Position numbers and translations under genes: made by a program. From Spiroplasma taiwanense CT-1 (lineage in GTDB: Bacteria; Bacillota_I; Bacilli_A; Mycoplasmatales; Mycoplasmataceae): a stretch of DNA of 64,000 nt. Positions 12,358 to 23,862 of the stretch are shown piece by piece. Within the stretch, counting starts at the first letter, position 1. Each line of letters opens with the position of its first letter. Below the pieces are notes generated by a model that made no database searches, was not told the DNA's origin, and saw only the letters and a program-made list of their open reading frames with translations. Where the stretch lies: the NCBI RefSeq assembly GCF_000439435.1, contig NC_021846.1:806001-870000 (forward strand). The letters run 5' to 3'.

Positions 12358-13641
12358 TTAATTAGTAGTTTGTTTTTTTATTTTTTCTTGTCTTTTAAAA
12401 TTTCTGTTTTCTAATTTCATTATTCTTATTTCTTCTTGAATATACTTTTTCTTTAAAAAAAATAACTCTGTGACTTCCTTTTTAGTCAATTCTGCTGTTA
12501 ATTCATTTTCATTAACTAAAAATTTACTTGATTTAAAATTGAGGTATAATTCTTCTTCTAGATATTTTAAAAACATTGCAATTTTTTTAAAAAAAGTTAA
12601 GGCAGATTTTTTGTACTCTACTTTATTATCCATTTTATTAAATTGTCTTTTAGTTTTTTTGATTAATTTAATTAATTTTTTTGTGTTATTTTTAACATCA
12701 TCAACATTTTTTTTATTTAAGGCTGATGTTGAAATATTAATTAATTGGTCATGTAATTCATTAACATGAAAATTTATATTTTTTATATAAATAATTTTTT
12801 CTTCATTTTCAAATTGAACATTTTTTTCTAAAAAAGTTAAAAATTTTGCTCTAAATTTTTCTAATTGACTTTCATATTTTCTTAAAATTGGTTTAAAAAC
12901 TGGATCTGGATTAATATTGACTTCTTTTTCTGCAATTGCTTGCATTATTTGCAATGAATATTTATCAAAATCTAAATTTTCATTTCATTCAGAAATATAA
13001 TCATCAGATATAATAAGTCCATTATCTAAAACAATAATTCTTTTACATAAATAATTAAAAGTAGTTTCATCTGGTGAAATTATTATAAAAGTTGCCTTGT
13101 TTTCATCTCTATATTTTTTTAAAAAACTTAATACTTTCACTTTAAAGTCTATTCCTATAGTAGATGAAACTTCATCTAAAACAACAAATTCTGGTTTATG
13201 AAGTATGGCAAGGGCTATAGAAAATAATTGTAATCAAGAATTATTACACATTGATAAAGTTTTTTCTCACCTTGATGAAATATCAAAAACATTTAAGATT
13301 TCATCTAATCATTCCTTATCTTTCATATTATAAATATTTTTATACAATTCAAAAATATCTTTAACTTTAAAACCATCAGGTCAAGATGTTTGTCTAAATT
13401 GAAAACCAATTGAACTTAATGCATCTCCATTTGAAAAGTAATATTCTATGATTCCACCTGTTTGTTTTATTTGACTTGCAATTAATCTTCCTAAAACACT
13501 TTTACCAGATTGATTTGGTCCAATAAGAGCAATACCTTCACCTTTATAAATTTTCAAATTTATCTTTTTAATTGCTCAAACTTTTTTGTTAAATATTTTT
13601 GAAACATTTTCTAAAACTACAATTAATTCTTTTTTATTCAT
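12358..13641 (-). CDS. ABC transporter ATPase with degenerate signature motif
   Basis: 427 aa. Residues 1-225 are an ABC ATPase domain: Walker A GPNQSGKS, Q-loop FQFRQTSW and Walker B EFVVLDEVSS are all readable. The signature motif, normally LSGGQ, reads MCNNSWLQL. The H-loop histidine is replaced in IIISPDE. Residues 230-427 are a Lys/Glu-rich, largely helical extension unlike ordinary exporter ATPases. It is followed by two ABC-2 permeases. With an altered C-loop and no H-loop His, normal two-site hydrolysis is doubtful. It could act as one degenerate half of a pair, but no canonical partner ATPase is seen beside it. Confidence 0.85.
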
Positions 13642-13649
13642 ATACTCAC

Positions 13650-14588
13650 CTATTTAACTTTTTTAATAAAATCCTCTACAAGTTTTCAATACATTTTATT
13701 ATGACTAATTTGTGTTCTAATATGTTCTCCTGTTTGAAAAATATGAATCACATCTTTTTCATTTAAAATTTTTCTTAAACTATAAAGTTTTTCACTATCA
13801 ACATAATCTGTAATTTTATCTTCTTTGGAATGAATAAATAAAATAGGAAAAGATTCTTTACATAAAGGTAACATGTATTTTGGTGTATTTCCTTTTACAT
13901 CGATATTATGATTTTGATTATACACTTCTATTACGTCTTCTACTAGTCCATCTAAAAAATTTCCAACTAGAGGTCCTCCAATTGTATTTATTATTTTTTT
14001 TAAAACTTTTTCTGTTTCAAAATAGGAAGAATCAGAAATTCCAAATGAAATTTTATATTTTTTTGGATTTATATCTAATGCTAATCTATTTAAAGTATGA
14101 GCACCCATACTAAAACCAATAAAAGCAATTTCTTTTGGATTAAAATTTTCTTTAAGGTAGTTTAGAGTTGCTTCTAAATCTTTTTGTTCATTTATTCCTA
14201 AAGTAATTTGAGCATCATCTGATTCTCCATGATTTCTAAAATCGAATGAAAAAATATTATATCCTAAACTATTAAAATAATATGCTCCCACAGCTGATGC
14301 TTCTTTTGAAGAAGAATAACCATGAATTGATATAATTCATTTTTTTGTTTTTTTTGGATTCAAATGATAAATGCCAACAATATTTTTATTGTCAAAAGAT
14401 TTATATTCTACTCTATTAAAATTATTTAGATTTAACTCAAGAATTTTTTCATCTTTAATTTCATTTGCAATCGCTTGTAAATAAATTTTAAGTAAATTTT
14501 TATATCCTTGATTTTTATATAATTCAAAATTATTTCTATTTTTATCATTTAAAATTTGAACTATTTTTTCAGTTATTTTACTAGCCAT
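13650..14588 (-). CDS. Alpha/beta hydrolase
   Basis: 312 aa. A predicted helical N-terminus (about 60 aa) precedes an alpha/beta hydrolase fold. The oxyanion region is ISIHGYSSSKEA, the nucleophile elbow is GFSMGA (Ser160), an acid lies in HSKEDKITD (about 250-260), and the catalytic His is probably in TGEHIRTQIS. The FDFRNHGESD strand-loop is typical of esterase/lipase-like members. The gene ends eight bases before the ATPase gene. A lysophospholipase- or esterase-type substrate is possible. The predicted start, after GAGGTG, follows the terminator of the opp locus 1 transcript. Confidence 0.88.
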
Positions 14589-14608
14589 TTTTACACCTCA
14601 ATAATATA

Positions 14609-14646
14609 ATAAAATAAAAATTCTACATTAGTAGAATTTTTATTTT
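14609..14646 (-). terminator. Intrinsic terminator after opp locus 1
   Basis: The arms AAAATTCTAC and GTAGAATTTT surround ATTA and are flanked by A/T runs on both sides. It begins two bases after the stop codon of the last opp gene, in the minus direction. Confidence 0.8.
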
Positions 14647-14647
14647 A

Positions 14648-16930
14648 TTATAGTCAGTGTACTATTCCTTCTCTATGAGTAGTCCAATCAGCATCGACTT
14701 CTTTTTTATTTTGATTAAATGTTTTCATAAAATCATTTATTTGTTCTCTTGTTCATAATTTTTGACTTATTTTTGCACCATAATAACTATATTGTGCAGT
14801 TCCAAATGCTTCATAAGATTTTGAATATGGAATTAAATTGCTAACTGTTCAAGTAATTGGCATTGCTCTTGTATACAAAGGAAGTCCAATAAATGTTTCA
14901 TAGAAAAATGAATATTCTTGTTCTGCAAAATTTTTATAACGCTCTTGTTCTTCAGTTATATTTGCATCAATATCTGAAGTTTTATTTGTATAATTAATTC
15001 ATGCTTCTAATAAATCTTTTGCAGCTGAACTGTTATCATTATTAGTAGCAGAAAATGCTATTTCATAATCATCTACAGAAATTGCTTTTGTTAAATTAGA
15101 TTTAGTTTCTCCTTTCTTTTTAAATAATTTTGTATTTCCATTATAATTTGAATATGCTCCACCAAGAAATTGTGTTTCTAAGAATGAAGAAGGATCTTTA
15201 TAGTCAGGTGATCATCCAGATATGAATAGATCAAATTTTCCAGATTGTGCTTTTGTAACATATTCATCTGTTGAAACTGGTGTTGTACTTTCAACATAAA
15301 TTGGATTATTTTCTATTGAATTAAATGTTTTAATCATGTAGTTTACATATGGATTTGTAGAAACACTTCCTGATGGTGAAAGTAAAAATGATAATTTAAC
15401 TTTTCCATCTTTATTTTTTACTAATTCATTTTTTGAAATAAATTGATTAATTGAATCCATTAATTCATTTCTAGATTTTCCATATAATTTTTGAGAGTTA
15501 TCCAAGAATACATCTTTTCCATCTTGTAATGAATACGAATCATCAGTTGGTGGAGTAGTTCCTGTTTTATTATCATAAACATCTGAAACAAATTTTGTGT
15601 AATCTTTTCCTTCAAAACCAGCAACTTCTGTTCCTGTAAATGTATTTCTAAGCATTTTTGAAGGTTCACCAACTTCATCAATTGTTTTTGAAAAGTATCT
15701 TACAAATTTACTTCTGTCAAATGTAGTTGATAGAAAAGCTCTTACATCCTTTGATTGTAATAATTTTGAAGCTGATTCAGCAATTTTTTGCTCAGTTGGA
15801 TTTGAAGCATCATTCATATTTCAATTATAAAAATTGTAAAATATTAAAAATGACGCTGCACTATCTGCAGATTTAGTTGTATATGCTCCATCAAAAATTG
15901 GATTTTCATAATCATCTCCGATATATGTTTTTCAACCTTTTAAATCATCTGCTGAAATATTAAATCCTGTAGTTGAACCTGATTCAAATAATGTTCTTGT
16001 TCTAGATGAAGAAGAACCTTCAAGATAACTATATTCAATTGTTTCAATATTTACATTATCTTTTAAAGGATAATCTTTATTTTTTTGAAGAATTATTTTT
16101 CCATTTGGATTAACTTCTTTTGGTAAAAATGCTCCATTATATCAAGTTTTAGTATAGTCAGTAATTACACCTGAGTATGCTTCAATAATTGGTGAAAACA
16201 CTGAATATGTTAACAAACTTTCAAAGTATGGTGCAGATTTAACTAACTTAAAAGTTACAGTTTTTTCTTCATCATTTGCTATAATTCCAAATTTATTATT
16301 ATTGATATAATCTTTAAATATTCTTTCTACAATTTCTTCTGAACTTTTTTTACTTTCTTTACTTTCTTTACTTTCTTTACTTTCTTTATCAATTTGTGCA
16401 TTTATTTCTGCTGCTCCAACAATAAATGATGTTCATAAACTACTAACATCAGAACCATTTGCTGAAACTAAAGCATATTTTGCAGCTGTTATAATATCAC
16501 TTGGTAAAACATCTCTTTGTATCACACCATTATGATCACTTCATTTAGCTTCATTTCTTATTTTATAAGTTCACTCTGTTTTATTATCATTTGTATCTCC
16601 AACATATGAATATTTATCATCATTTGAATGTTTTGATTGACCATATGTACTTTCAACAAGAGAACCATAAATTCTCCCATATTCATCAGTTTTTAATAGT
16701 GTATCAAATACATTTGATAATACTCTTTGATCTTCTGCTTGCATAGTGTGTGCAGTATTTCAACTTGTAATATTAAATGAATAAGTATCTTTAAACACAT
16801 TTGGGTCAACAATTCTATTCATAAGTGAATCAAGAGAAATTCCACAAGCAACAATCGAAGAAGTAACTAATGTAGTTCCTAATGTAAAGCTAAATAACCC
16901 TAATGTTTTTTTCAAAAAATTTTTTGCCAT
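14648..16930 (-). CDS. oppA: Oligopeptide ABC transporter substrate-binding lipoprotein (locus 1)
   Basis: 760 aa solute-binding protein of the OppA/DppA type, exported and lipid-anchored: the signal peptide ends in lipobox IVAC (about Cys29). Family features are the N-terminal SWNTAHTMQAED region, DEYGRIYGSLVE, WTYKIRNEAKWSD, TFKLVKSAPYFESLLTY, and the C-terminal SGWSPDYKDPSSFL segment. It is longer than typical OppA (about 540 aa), as is usual in mollicutes. Around residues 181-195 four KES units are encoded by a 9-bp tandem repeat absent from the other two OppA copies. It is the last gene of locus 1 and ends in a terminator. It shares domain order with the OppA of locus 2 but is clearly diverged. 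Confidence 0.9.
16352..16387 (+). repeat. 9-bp tandem repeat inside oppA of locus 1
   Basis: Four exact copies of ACTTTCTTT in a row, with a degenerate fifth copy on the low side. On the coding strand each unit encodes Lys-Glu-Ser. The unit length is a multiple of three, so copy-number changes would preserve the frame. Confidence 0.95.
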
Positions 16931-16946
16931 AGTTATTTTCCTTTCT

Positions 16947-19112
16947 CTATTTTAACTTTCTTTTAATTTCTCTAATCTCTCTCTTATTTGCTCATACAAA
17001 ATGACCTGGTAGAACTTCTTTAAAATAAGGTAAATCAAAAATATAATCTCTATGTTCTTCTTCTGGAATATAAACAATTAATTCTGTTTGCTTTGCAAGT
17101 TCAGGAACTGGAATTGGAATTGCAGATAACAATGCTTTTGTATATGGGTGTAAAGGATTTCTAAATAATTCCTCAGCAGGAGCTAATTCAACAATTTCAC
17201 CATGATATATTACAGCAATTCTATCAGCAATGTGTCTTACAACTGAAAGATCGTGAGCGATAAATACATATGTTAAATCCAATTCTTCTTGAAATTTTTT
17301 AAATAAATTTAAAACCTGTGCTCTAATTGAAACATCAAGAGCACTAATTGGTTCATCAGCAATAATTAATTTTGGCTTCATTGCTAAGCTTCTTGCAATT
17401 CCAACACGTTGTCTTTGACCTCCCGAAAATTCATGTGGGTATCTTGACAGATGTTCTGGTAATAAACCAACAGATTTAATTAATTTTAAAATAATATGTT
17501 TTTTTACTAAATTTGGAGTTGCTTGTTCTATTGTTATCATACTATCGGGATTTTGTTCATTAAATTCCTTAACATACAATTCCTTAAAAATTTCTCCTTT
17601 ATATAATTCAGGGAAATTTTCCATACCTTCTGCAATTATTTCTTCAATTGCCATTCTATCATTTAATGATGAACCTGGATCTTGAAAAATCATTTGAATA
17701 TTTTTTCTAATTTCTCTTTTTTCTTTTTTTGTTTGTTTTTGAAAAAAGAAAGATTTTTTTACTATTTCATCAATTGATGGTAATTCTAAAAAATCACTAA
17801 GTTCTATAAATGATTGAATTTCTTCTTCTGTATAATTTCTTTCTATACCTTTTCATTTATAAAAGTACTCAATTAATTCTTTATCTTTTATGATATTTTT
17901 TTCAATAATTTTTTCAATACTTTTAAGTTCATCCTTCAATTGTTTTAATTGATTTTCAGTAATAGATTTTTTTTCTTTTATTATTAATTTTAATTTATCC
18001 TCAAATTCAGTATTTTTTAAACTTGAAGATAAAATTTCTAATTGTGAATAATCAATATTTTGATTTTCAAATATTTTAAGAATTTTTTTACAATTATTTA
18101 AATTCATATTTTTTCTTGATCAAAAATCAGTCTTAAAGTAATTTATTTTTTTAAATTCTAAATCATTAAAATCTGTATTATTACTCTCTAAAATTTTTAA
18201 TTGTTTATTGCACTCTTGAAAAAAATCATCACGTCTTACATAAAGTAATTTATTATAATAATTAATAAACTTTTCACGGCTCTTTAATGGAGCTGATAAG
18301 GCATGCAATTGAAATTGCATTTCCTTAACTCAAACTAGTTTTGCTAAAAATTCCTTATGATTTTCAACCATTTCTTTTCAAAGAGCAAATAAAATTTTAA
18401 AAGTTTCTTCCACATTTTTAGATTTTAATTTAAAATATTTTTCTCTTTCTTTTGCGATATTATTACAAATTTTATAAATATTTTCAGCATTCTCTTTTAA
18501 ATCTAACACTGCTTCTTTTGTTTCTTTTAATTTTGAAATAACAGAAGTTTCTAATTTTTTTGATAACTCAGGAATATAACTATTTAAATTATCTACAAAT
18601 TTAATCATTTTATCTTCATTTTTGATAATTTTATTTATATACTTTAAGTTTGACAATAAAATTCCATTTAAATAAGTTAATTTTCCTGCTTTTAACTTCA
18701 TTTCCAATTCTTTTTCAATATCTAAAGATAAATTATTTTTAAATTTATTATAAACTTCTTTTAAAGCTTTAATTCTTGATTGAATTTCTTGAGTTGTAAT
18801 ATCCATTTTTAATGACATATTATCAACTTTTTTTGAAATTTCTTTATTTAAATTATATAAACTTGTTGGTTTTCCAACAACAATAGAATCCTCCATATAA
18901 ATTGCACCATTTTTTAAAGGTTGTACTCCAACAATTGCTCTTCCAATTGTTGTTTTTCCACTTCCTGATTCACCAACTAAACCAAATATTTCTCCTTTAT
19001 AGATATCAAAACTAGTTTCTTTTACAGCATTAAATTTTTTGCCCTTATTGCGAAATTCAATCACTATATCTCTAATATTTAATAATACATCTTTATTAAT
19101 TTCTATTGACAT
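16947..19112 (-). CDS. oppF: Oligopeptide ABC transporter ATPase OppF with large insertion (locus 1)
   Basis: 721 aa. Walker A GESGSGKT is at 47-54, the Q-loop [10 protein letters not shown] near 473, signature FSGGQRQR near 562, Walker B LIIADEP near 585 and the H-loop IAHDLS after it. The C-terminal peptide-transporter motif [15 protein letters not shown] is present. Between residues about 90 and 465 lies an insertion of helical, Lys/Glu-rich sequence that splits the ATPase core. A short [12 protein letters not shown] motif inside it recurs in both other OppF copies. Ordinary OppF proteins are about 330 aa; enlarged OppF proteins are known in mycoplasmas. The gene lies between oppD and oppA and energises uptake together with OppD. 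Confidence 0.93.
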
Positions 19113-19116
19113 AATA

Positions 19117-21006
19117 TTAACCTACCTTTTCTGCTTCTATAATTCTTTGAGTTAAATTTTTTAAAATATTTGGTTTTTCTATTTTTGGTGATCTTGAATC
19201 TAAAAGTCAAGTTTTAGCAAAATGAGTTTCAGAAATTTTAAACATTGGAGGTTCTTTAATATAATCAAGTTCTAATGCATATTTATTTCTTGGAGCAAAT
19301 GCATCTCCTACAATTTCATTAAATAGTGATGGAGGAGTTCCTTCAATTGAGTACAATTCATCTCCTTTTTTACCAAGTTGAGGTAAAGAAGATAATAACG
19401 CTCAAGTATAAGGATGTTTTGCATTTTCAAAAATATCTGTTGCTGTTCCAACTTCAACAATTTGTCCTGCATACATAACAGCAACTCTATCTGCAATTTT
19501 TGCAACAACTCCTAAATCATGAGTTATAAAAATTACAGTAAATTTATATTCTTTTTGTAAATTTTTAATTAAATCTAAAATTTGAGCTTGAATTGTAACA
19601 TCAAGTGCTGTTGTTGGTTCATCACAAATTAATATCTTTGGTCTACATGCTAAAGCAATTGCAATTACAACTCTTTGTCTCATACCCCCAGAATATCTTC
19701 CAGGAATATCTTTAAAACGTTTTTCAGGATCTGGAATACCAACTTTTCTTAAAAGTTCTATTGCCTCCTTTTTAGCCTCCACTTTTGAAAGTCCTATTTG
19801 CTTTCTTAAAACTTCAGTTATTTGAAATCCAACAGGCAATAAGGGATTTAAAGAAGTCATGGGATCTTGAAAAATTGTAGAAATAGTTTTCCCTCTTAAT
19901 TGTCTTATTTCTTTTAAAGCTTTAATTTTATTTACTACATCAGAATTTTTTACTCTCTTTCAATCAACTAAAATATTATAAAAGTGAGCTTGATCAAGTT
20001 TTTGTGTATTGATAATTGAATAAGAAAGAATTTGTAATTCCTTTTCAAATCTATTTAAATATTCTTTTGTTGAAAAATATTCATTAACAAATTTGACTTC
20101 TTCATCATTTCAAGCCATATTAGTTGATATAAAATTTTCAATCATTGCAATTATTTTTGAAATCTTATTTCTACTTTTTAAAGTTAAGGGTTTAATTTTA
20201 TTAATATCAATTTTATATTTTAAAATTTCTAAATATTTCTCTTTTATAACTTCATCTCTATAATTATTATCATTAATAAATTTTATAGTATCTTTAATAA
20301 CCAAAATTTTAGCCTTTGTTTTTAAAATTTTATTATTTCTTTTATTACTTCCATTAAAATCGACATTTGATTCCAATATACTTAATTCTTCTTCTTTTTT
20401 AGTTAAATAATTTTTAAATTTCAAATTATTTTCCTCTTTTATTTGTTTAATATTATGTTCATTAATTAAAAAATCTTGAAAATAATTATCATAAGTTTGA
20501 ATATTTGCTTTTATTAGTTCTGTAATTTGCTCATTTGTTTCATTTAATAATGAATTTTCTAATCTGAATAAATCAAGCTCCTTTTTAATAATATTTTTTG
20601 AATATTTTGGATTTAATTTATAAATTTTTTTAATTTCCTCAATAAGATTTTTAATCTTTAAATTATTTATTTTAACAACAGTTTTAATTGAATCTTTTGT
20701 AATTAATGGACTTTGTAAATTTACAATATCAATTGGTTCTTTAAAGTAAGTTTTTTCATCACTAATTGAATTTTGATTTGGTCTATAAACAATTGAACCA
20801 TTACTAATTCATCCATTTGCTTCAAGCATTCCAGTAAATGTTTTTGTAATAACTGATTTTCCACTTCCCGATTCACCAACAATTGCCAAAACTTCTTGAT
20901 CATAAATTTCTAAATCCACATTTCTAATTGCAGTAAGAAATCTTCCTCTTACTTGAAATTTTACTTCCATATTTCTTACAGATAAAATTCTATTTTCTTT
21001 ATTCAT
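19117..21006 (-). CDS. oppD: Oligopeptide ABC transporter ATPase OppD with insertion (locus 1)
   Basis: 629 aa. Walker A GESGSGKS is at 44-51, the Q-loop IFQDPMTSLNP near 380, signature YSGGMRQR near 438, Walker B ILICDEP and H-loop FITHDLGVV follow, and the C-terminus has GTPPSLF and the DAFAPRNKYAL segment. An insertion of about 300 residues (70-370), rich in Lys, Glu, Asn and Ile and mostly helical, separates Walker A from the Q-loop. It lacks clear similarity to the OppF insertion. The gene starts 14 bases after oppC and ends four bases before oppF. A 101-base stretch (19586-19686) is identical to oppD of locus 2. Confidence 0.93.
19586..19686 (+). repeat. 101-bp tract identical between oppD of loci 1 and 2
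   Basis: This segment of oppD matches 29048-29148 at every base, including third codon positions. The flanking coding sequence of the two genes differs frequently, and locus 3 differs within the tract. It covers the signature-Walker B core. Confidence 0.9.
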
Positions 21007-21019
21007 AAAAATTTTTTTC

Positions 21020-21982
21020 CTATCTATGTGTTTTTGGGTCTAATGAATCTGCAAATACTTTTCCAACAAGGAAAAATAATAATGAAATTCCACCAACAAA
21101 AACTACTGGAATAATTAAAAGATGTGGATAAACTTCTCAGTCTGAACCTAATAATAATTCATTAAGAATTGAACCAAGAGAAGCTTGATCTAAAGTATTT
21201 GTTACAAATCCAAAGTTATAATAAGCTAATAATGAATCTATTGCTATTGCTGTTGGTATTGCAAAAGTTGAAGTTTGGATAACTATTGGCAAAATTTTTG
21301 GCATAATATTTTTTCTAATAATTTTAGGTCCTCTTGTTCCTAAAACTCTTGAAGCAATATTATATTCTGCATTTCTAATAATCATAATTTGAACTCTTAT
21401 AATTCCTGCAAGAGCAATTCAACTTGTTATTGATATTGCAAAAATTAAAATTGGTAATGAAGTGGAACCTCCAAATAAAAATATAACAATTAATCATAAG
21501 ATTAATGATGGAATAAGACTTAAAAATCTTGTTATTTCAATAAACACCATATCTAATTTTGAGTAAAATCCTCAAATGGCTCCTAATAAAATTCCTAATA
21601 AAATTTGAATTGATGCAACAAATAAAGTAAATATTAATGTTGTTCTAGTTCCAACTCACATTTTTGTTCATAAGTCTTCTCCAAATTTTCCCAATCCAAA
21701 TAAATGATCTCAACTTGGTGATTCAATATCAACTCCTGGTGTATCTACTGGAACAGGTTCTGCACCAATTCCTATAGAAAATGCCATTAAAATAATTGTA
21801 ATTAATAAAATTGATGAAATAATAAATGTCTTTGATTTAATAATTCTTGCAAATACTGATTTTCAATAACTATATGGTTTATTGCTTATTTTTTCTGCTT
21901 CCTCAAGTTTGCTTCCCACAACTGTAAATAATGAATTATTAATAGAATTCATTTCTTCTTGTGAATATTGTTTTTGTTCCAT
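21020..21982 (-). CDS. oppC: Oligopeptide ABC transporter permease OppC (locus 1)
   Basis: 320 aa, six membrane helices. The cytoplasmic N-terminus contains KPYSYWKSVF (Trp from TGA), conserved in all three copies. The coupling loop that contacts the ATPases reads NAEYNIASRVLGTRGPKI, followed by RKNIMPKILPI. The C-terminus ends DSLDPKTHR. It follows oppB by 11 bases with a good AGGAGG ribosome binding site, and precedes oppD. Together with OppB it forms the peptide channel. Confidence 0.95.
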
Positions 21983-21993
21983 AATAATTCCTC

Positions 21994-23223
21994 CTATTTT
22001 TTAGTTAATTTAATTCTTGGATCTAACATTGCTAGTAGTAAATCTCCAACTAAACTTGAAAATACTCCAGCAGAAGCAGAAACAAAAATATATCCTAAAA
22101 CAACAAATGTATCTTTATTTGCAACACCATTTAAAATGAACTTACTCATTCCATCAATTGATCAATGTCTTTCAACCAAGATACTTGAACCAAATAATGT
22201 AATTATAAACACTTCAGGCATAGTTTTAATTAATCTAATACCTGCATTTCTAAAGATATGAATATAAAATACATATTTTTCACTTAATCCTTTTGATAAA
22301 GCAAATTTTGCATAATCTGCTGTCATTTCATCAATTACATATCTTCGAGTACTTACAATAATCATTGGCATTATAAGTAACATAACCCCAATTACTGGTC
22401 AAATTTTAGTTCCAAAAGAAGAACCATCATATGTTCCATTTGCACCAAATACATAAATTGACATTTTATATAATAGTGAAATCAATACTAATGCAGGAAT
22501 TGCACTAATTATTAAACTTGTACCATTAATTGCACTATCCGATGATTTATCTTTATTTTTTGCAGCAAGAATCCCCAAAGGAACACCTAAAATATAAGAA
22601 AATACAACTGCAATAGATCCAACTGCAAATGATGTTGGAATAGATCTTGCAAATGCATCTTGAACAAGAGATAAAACTTGTCCTCCACTTGCTTTATTCA
22701 TAAACACACCTAAATAAAATCACATTTGTTTATGTTCTCCAAGAACATTTCCTGAAGTATCAACAACAGGATTTAATAAAATGTCTTTAGGTATAAATGG
22801 TGTTATATTTCTTAAATAAATAAATAATTGAGTAATTAAAGAACCATCTACTCCAAATGCTTTCATTCTATTATTTAGCAAATTATAGTATGCATCTGTT
22901 CCAAATTCTATTCCCATTTTTTCTAGATTAATATCTGCTAAATAAGCAGAATCTGTTGTTACAATTCTTAACATTATAAATACAAAAGCTATTGCAATAT
23001 ATAATGTTATAAAAGCATAAAATATTCTTTTTAATGAGTAACTAAAAAGTGGTGTCTTATCCATAAAATCTTCAAATGAAGAGTTAACTTTATTTAATCC
23101 AAATTTTAGTTTTTCAAATTTACTAGTTCTCAAATTAATTATTTCATTATCTAAATTTGTACTTTCTACAAGTTCATCTAACGAGAGATCACTAATTTCT
23201 GAACTATTTTTTTCTAGTTTCAT
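21994..23223 (-). CDS. oppB: Oligopeptide ABC transporter permease OppB (locus 1)
   Basis: 409 aa with a cytoplasmic N-terminus of about 65 residues, then YSLKRIFYAFITLYIAIAF as the first membrane helix. The coupling loop DYAKFALSKGLSEKYVF and HIFRNAGIR are typical of OppB/DppB permeases. The C-terminal LLAMLDPRIKL is shared with the other copies. It is the first gene of locus 1 and diverges from the small membrane protein gene at 23.3 kb; an AAGGAAAT ribosome binding site precedes the ATG. Confidence 0.95.
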
Positions 23224-23269
23224 ATTGATAAAATTTCCTTTCTATATTAGCTTTTATATGCTACTCTTA

Positions 23270-23275
23270 TATAAT
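23270..23275 (+). promoter_or_regulatory. -10 box of the small membrane protein gene
   Basis: A perfect TATAAT lies 18 bases before the ATG, and GAGGAG lies between them. The leader is therefore very short. No strong -35 match is seen. Confidence 0.5.
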
Positions 23276-23293
23276 AAATAGAGGAGTAAACAC

Positions 23294-23776
23294 ATGAAAG
23301 AACAAAAAAATACAAGTAATTTAAAAAAATTAAAAGATTTACGTGAGCAAGAAAAGTTAGCTCACAAACAAGAGATATCAGATAAAGTTAAAAAACTTAA
23401 TTCAGATCCTCTTGAAACTAGAACAAAGTTTATTCATTCTAAAAAACTTCGCTGATATGATTATTTAATCATATTTGGTTTTAGTACATTTATTATAGGT
23501 TTAGCTTTTATTTTAGGTATTTTTGCTTTCCAAAACATTGAAAAAACTGAATGAATTATAACTGCAATTGCAGTATTTGGTTTACTAGTTTGATTAATTC
23601 TTGGATGATACAAAAATAAACAAGTTGCTAAATTTTATAATGATGTACGAAGAAGATATCAATCTTCTCTTTCTGAAGAAGAAGGACATTTAAGAAGAAT
23701 TTCTAAAATTATTCTTCTTATTTGTTTAATATTGGTTATAACTTCAATAATTCTTGGACTTATACTTTGAGTATAA
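23294..23776 (+). CDS. Small two-helix membrane protein of unknown function
   Basis: 160 aa, readable only with TGA as Trp (Trp codons at four or more sites). Residues 1-45 are charged and cytoplasmic (KLKDLREQEKLAHKQE). Helices are at about 57-78 (IIFGFSTFIIGLAFILGIF) and 87-105, then a charged loop (VRRRYQSSLSEEEGHL), and a third hydrophobic stretch ends the protein (ILLICLILVITSIILGLIL). I do not recognise a family. It is one of two plus-strand genes, diverges from opp locus 1, has a clear GAGGAG site before ATG, and is followed by a long hairpin. A link with peptide uptake is only positional. Confidence 0.8.
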
Positions 23777-23799
23777 GTTTTTTTATATTCTTAAAAAAA

Positions 23800-23862
23800 G
23801 AGTATTTTAATTTAGAAGTGTAGTAAATTTTATTACCTAATTACTTATAAATTAAAATACTC
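23800..23862. repeat. Long inverted repeat after the plus-strand gene
   Basis: The 15-base arms 23800-23814 and 23848-23862 are exact complements around a 33-base loop. An A-run precedes it. It could terminate the small membrane protein transcript, but the loop is long and no clean T-run follows on the plus strand, so a structured RNA or cruciform is also possible. Confidence 0.6.

Noticed and set aside
12470-12769. 99-codon open frame on the plus strand
   Set aside because: It is antisense to the helical tail of the ABC ATPase gene, with no ribosome binding site; a shadow of Lys/Glu-rich coding.
16340-16390. Possible CRISPR-like or microsatellite array
   Set aside because: The 9-bp units have no spacers and are in frame within oppA, so this is a coding tandem repeat. 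No CRISPR array was found in the window.
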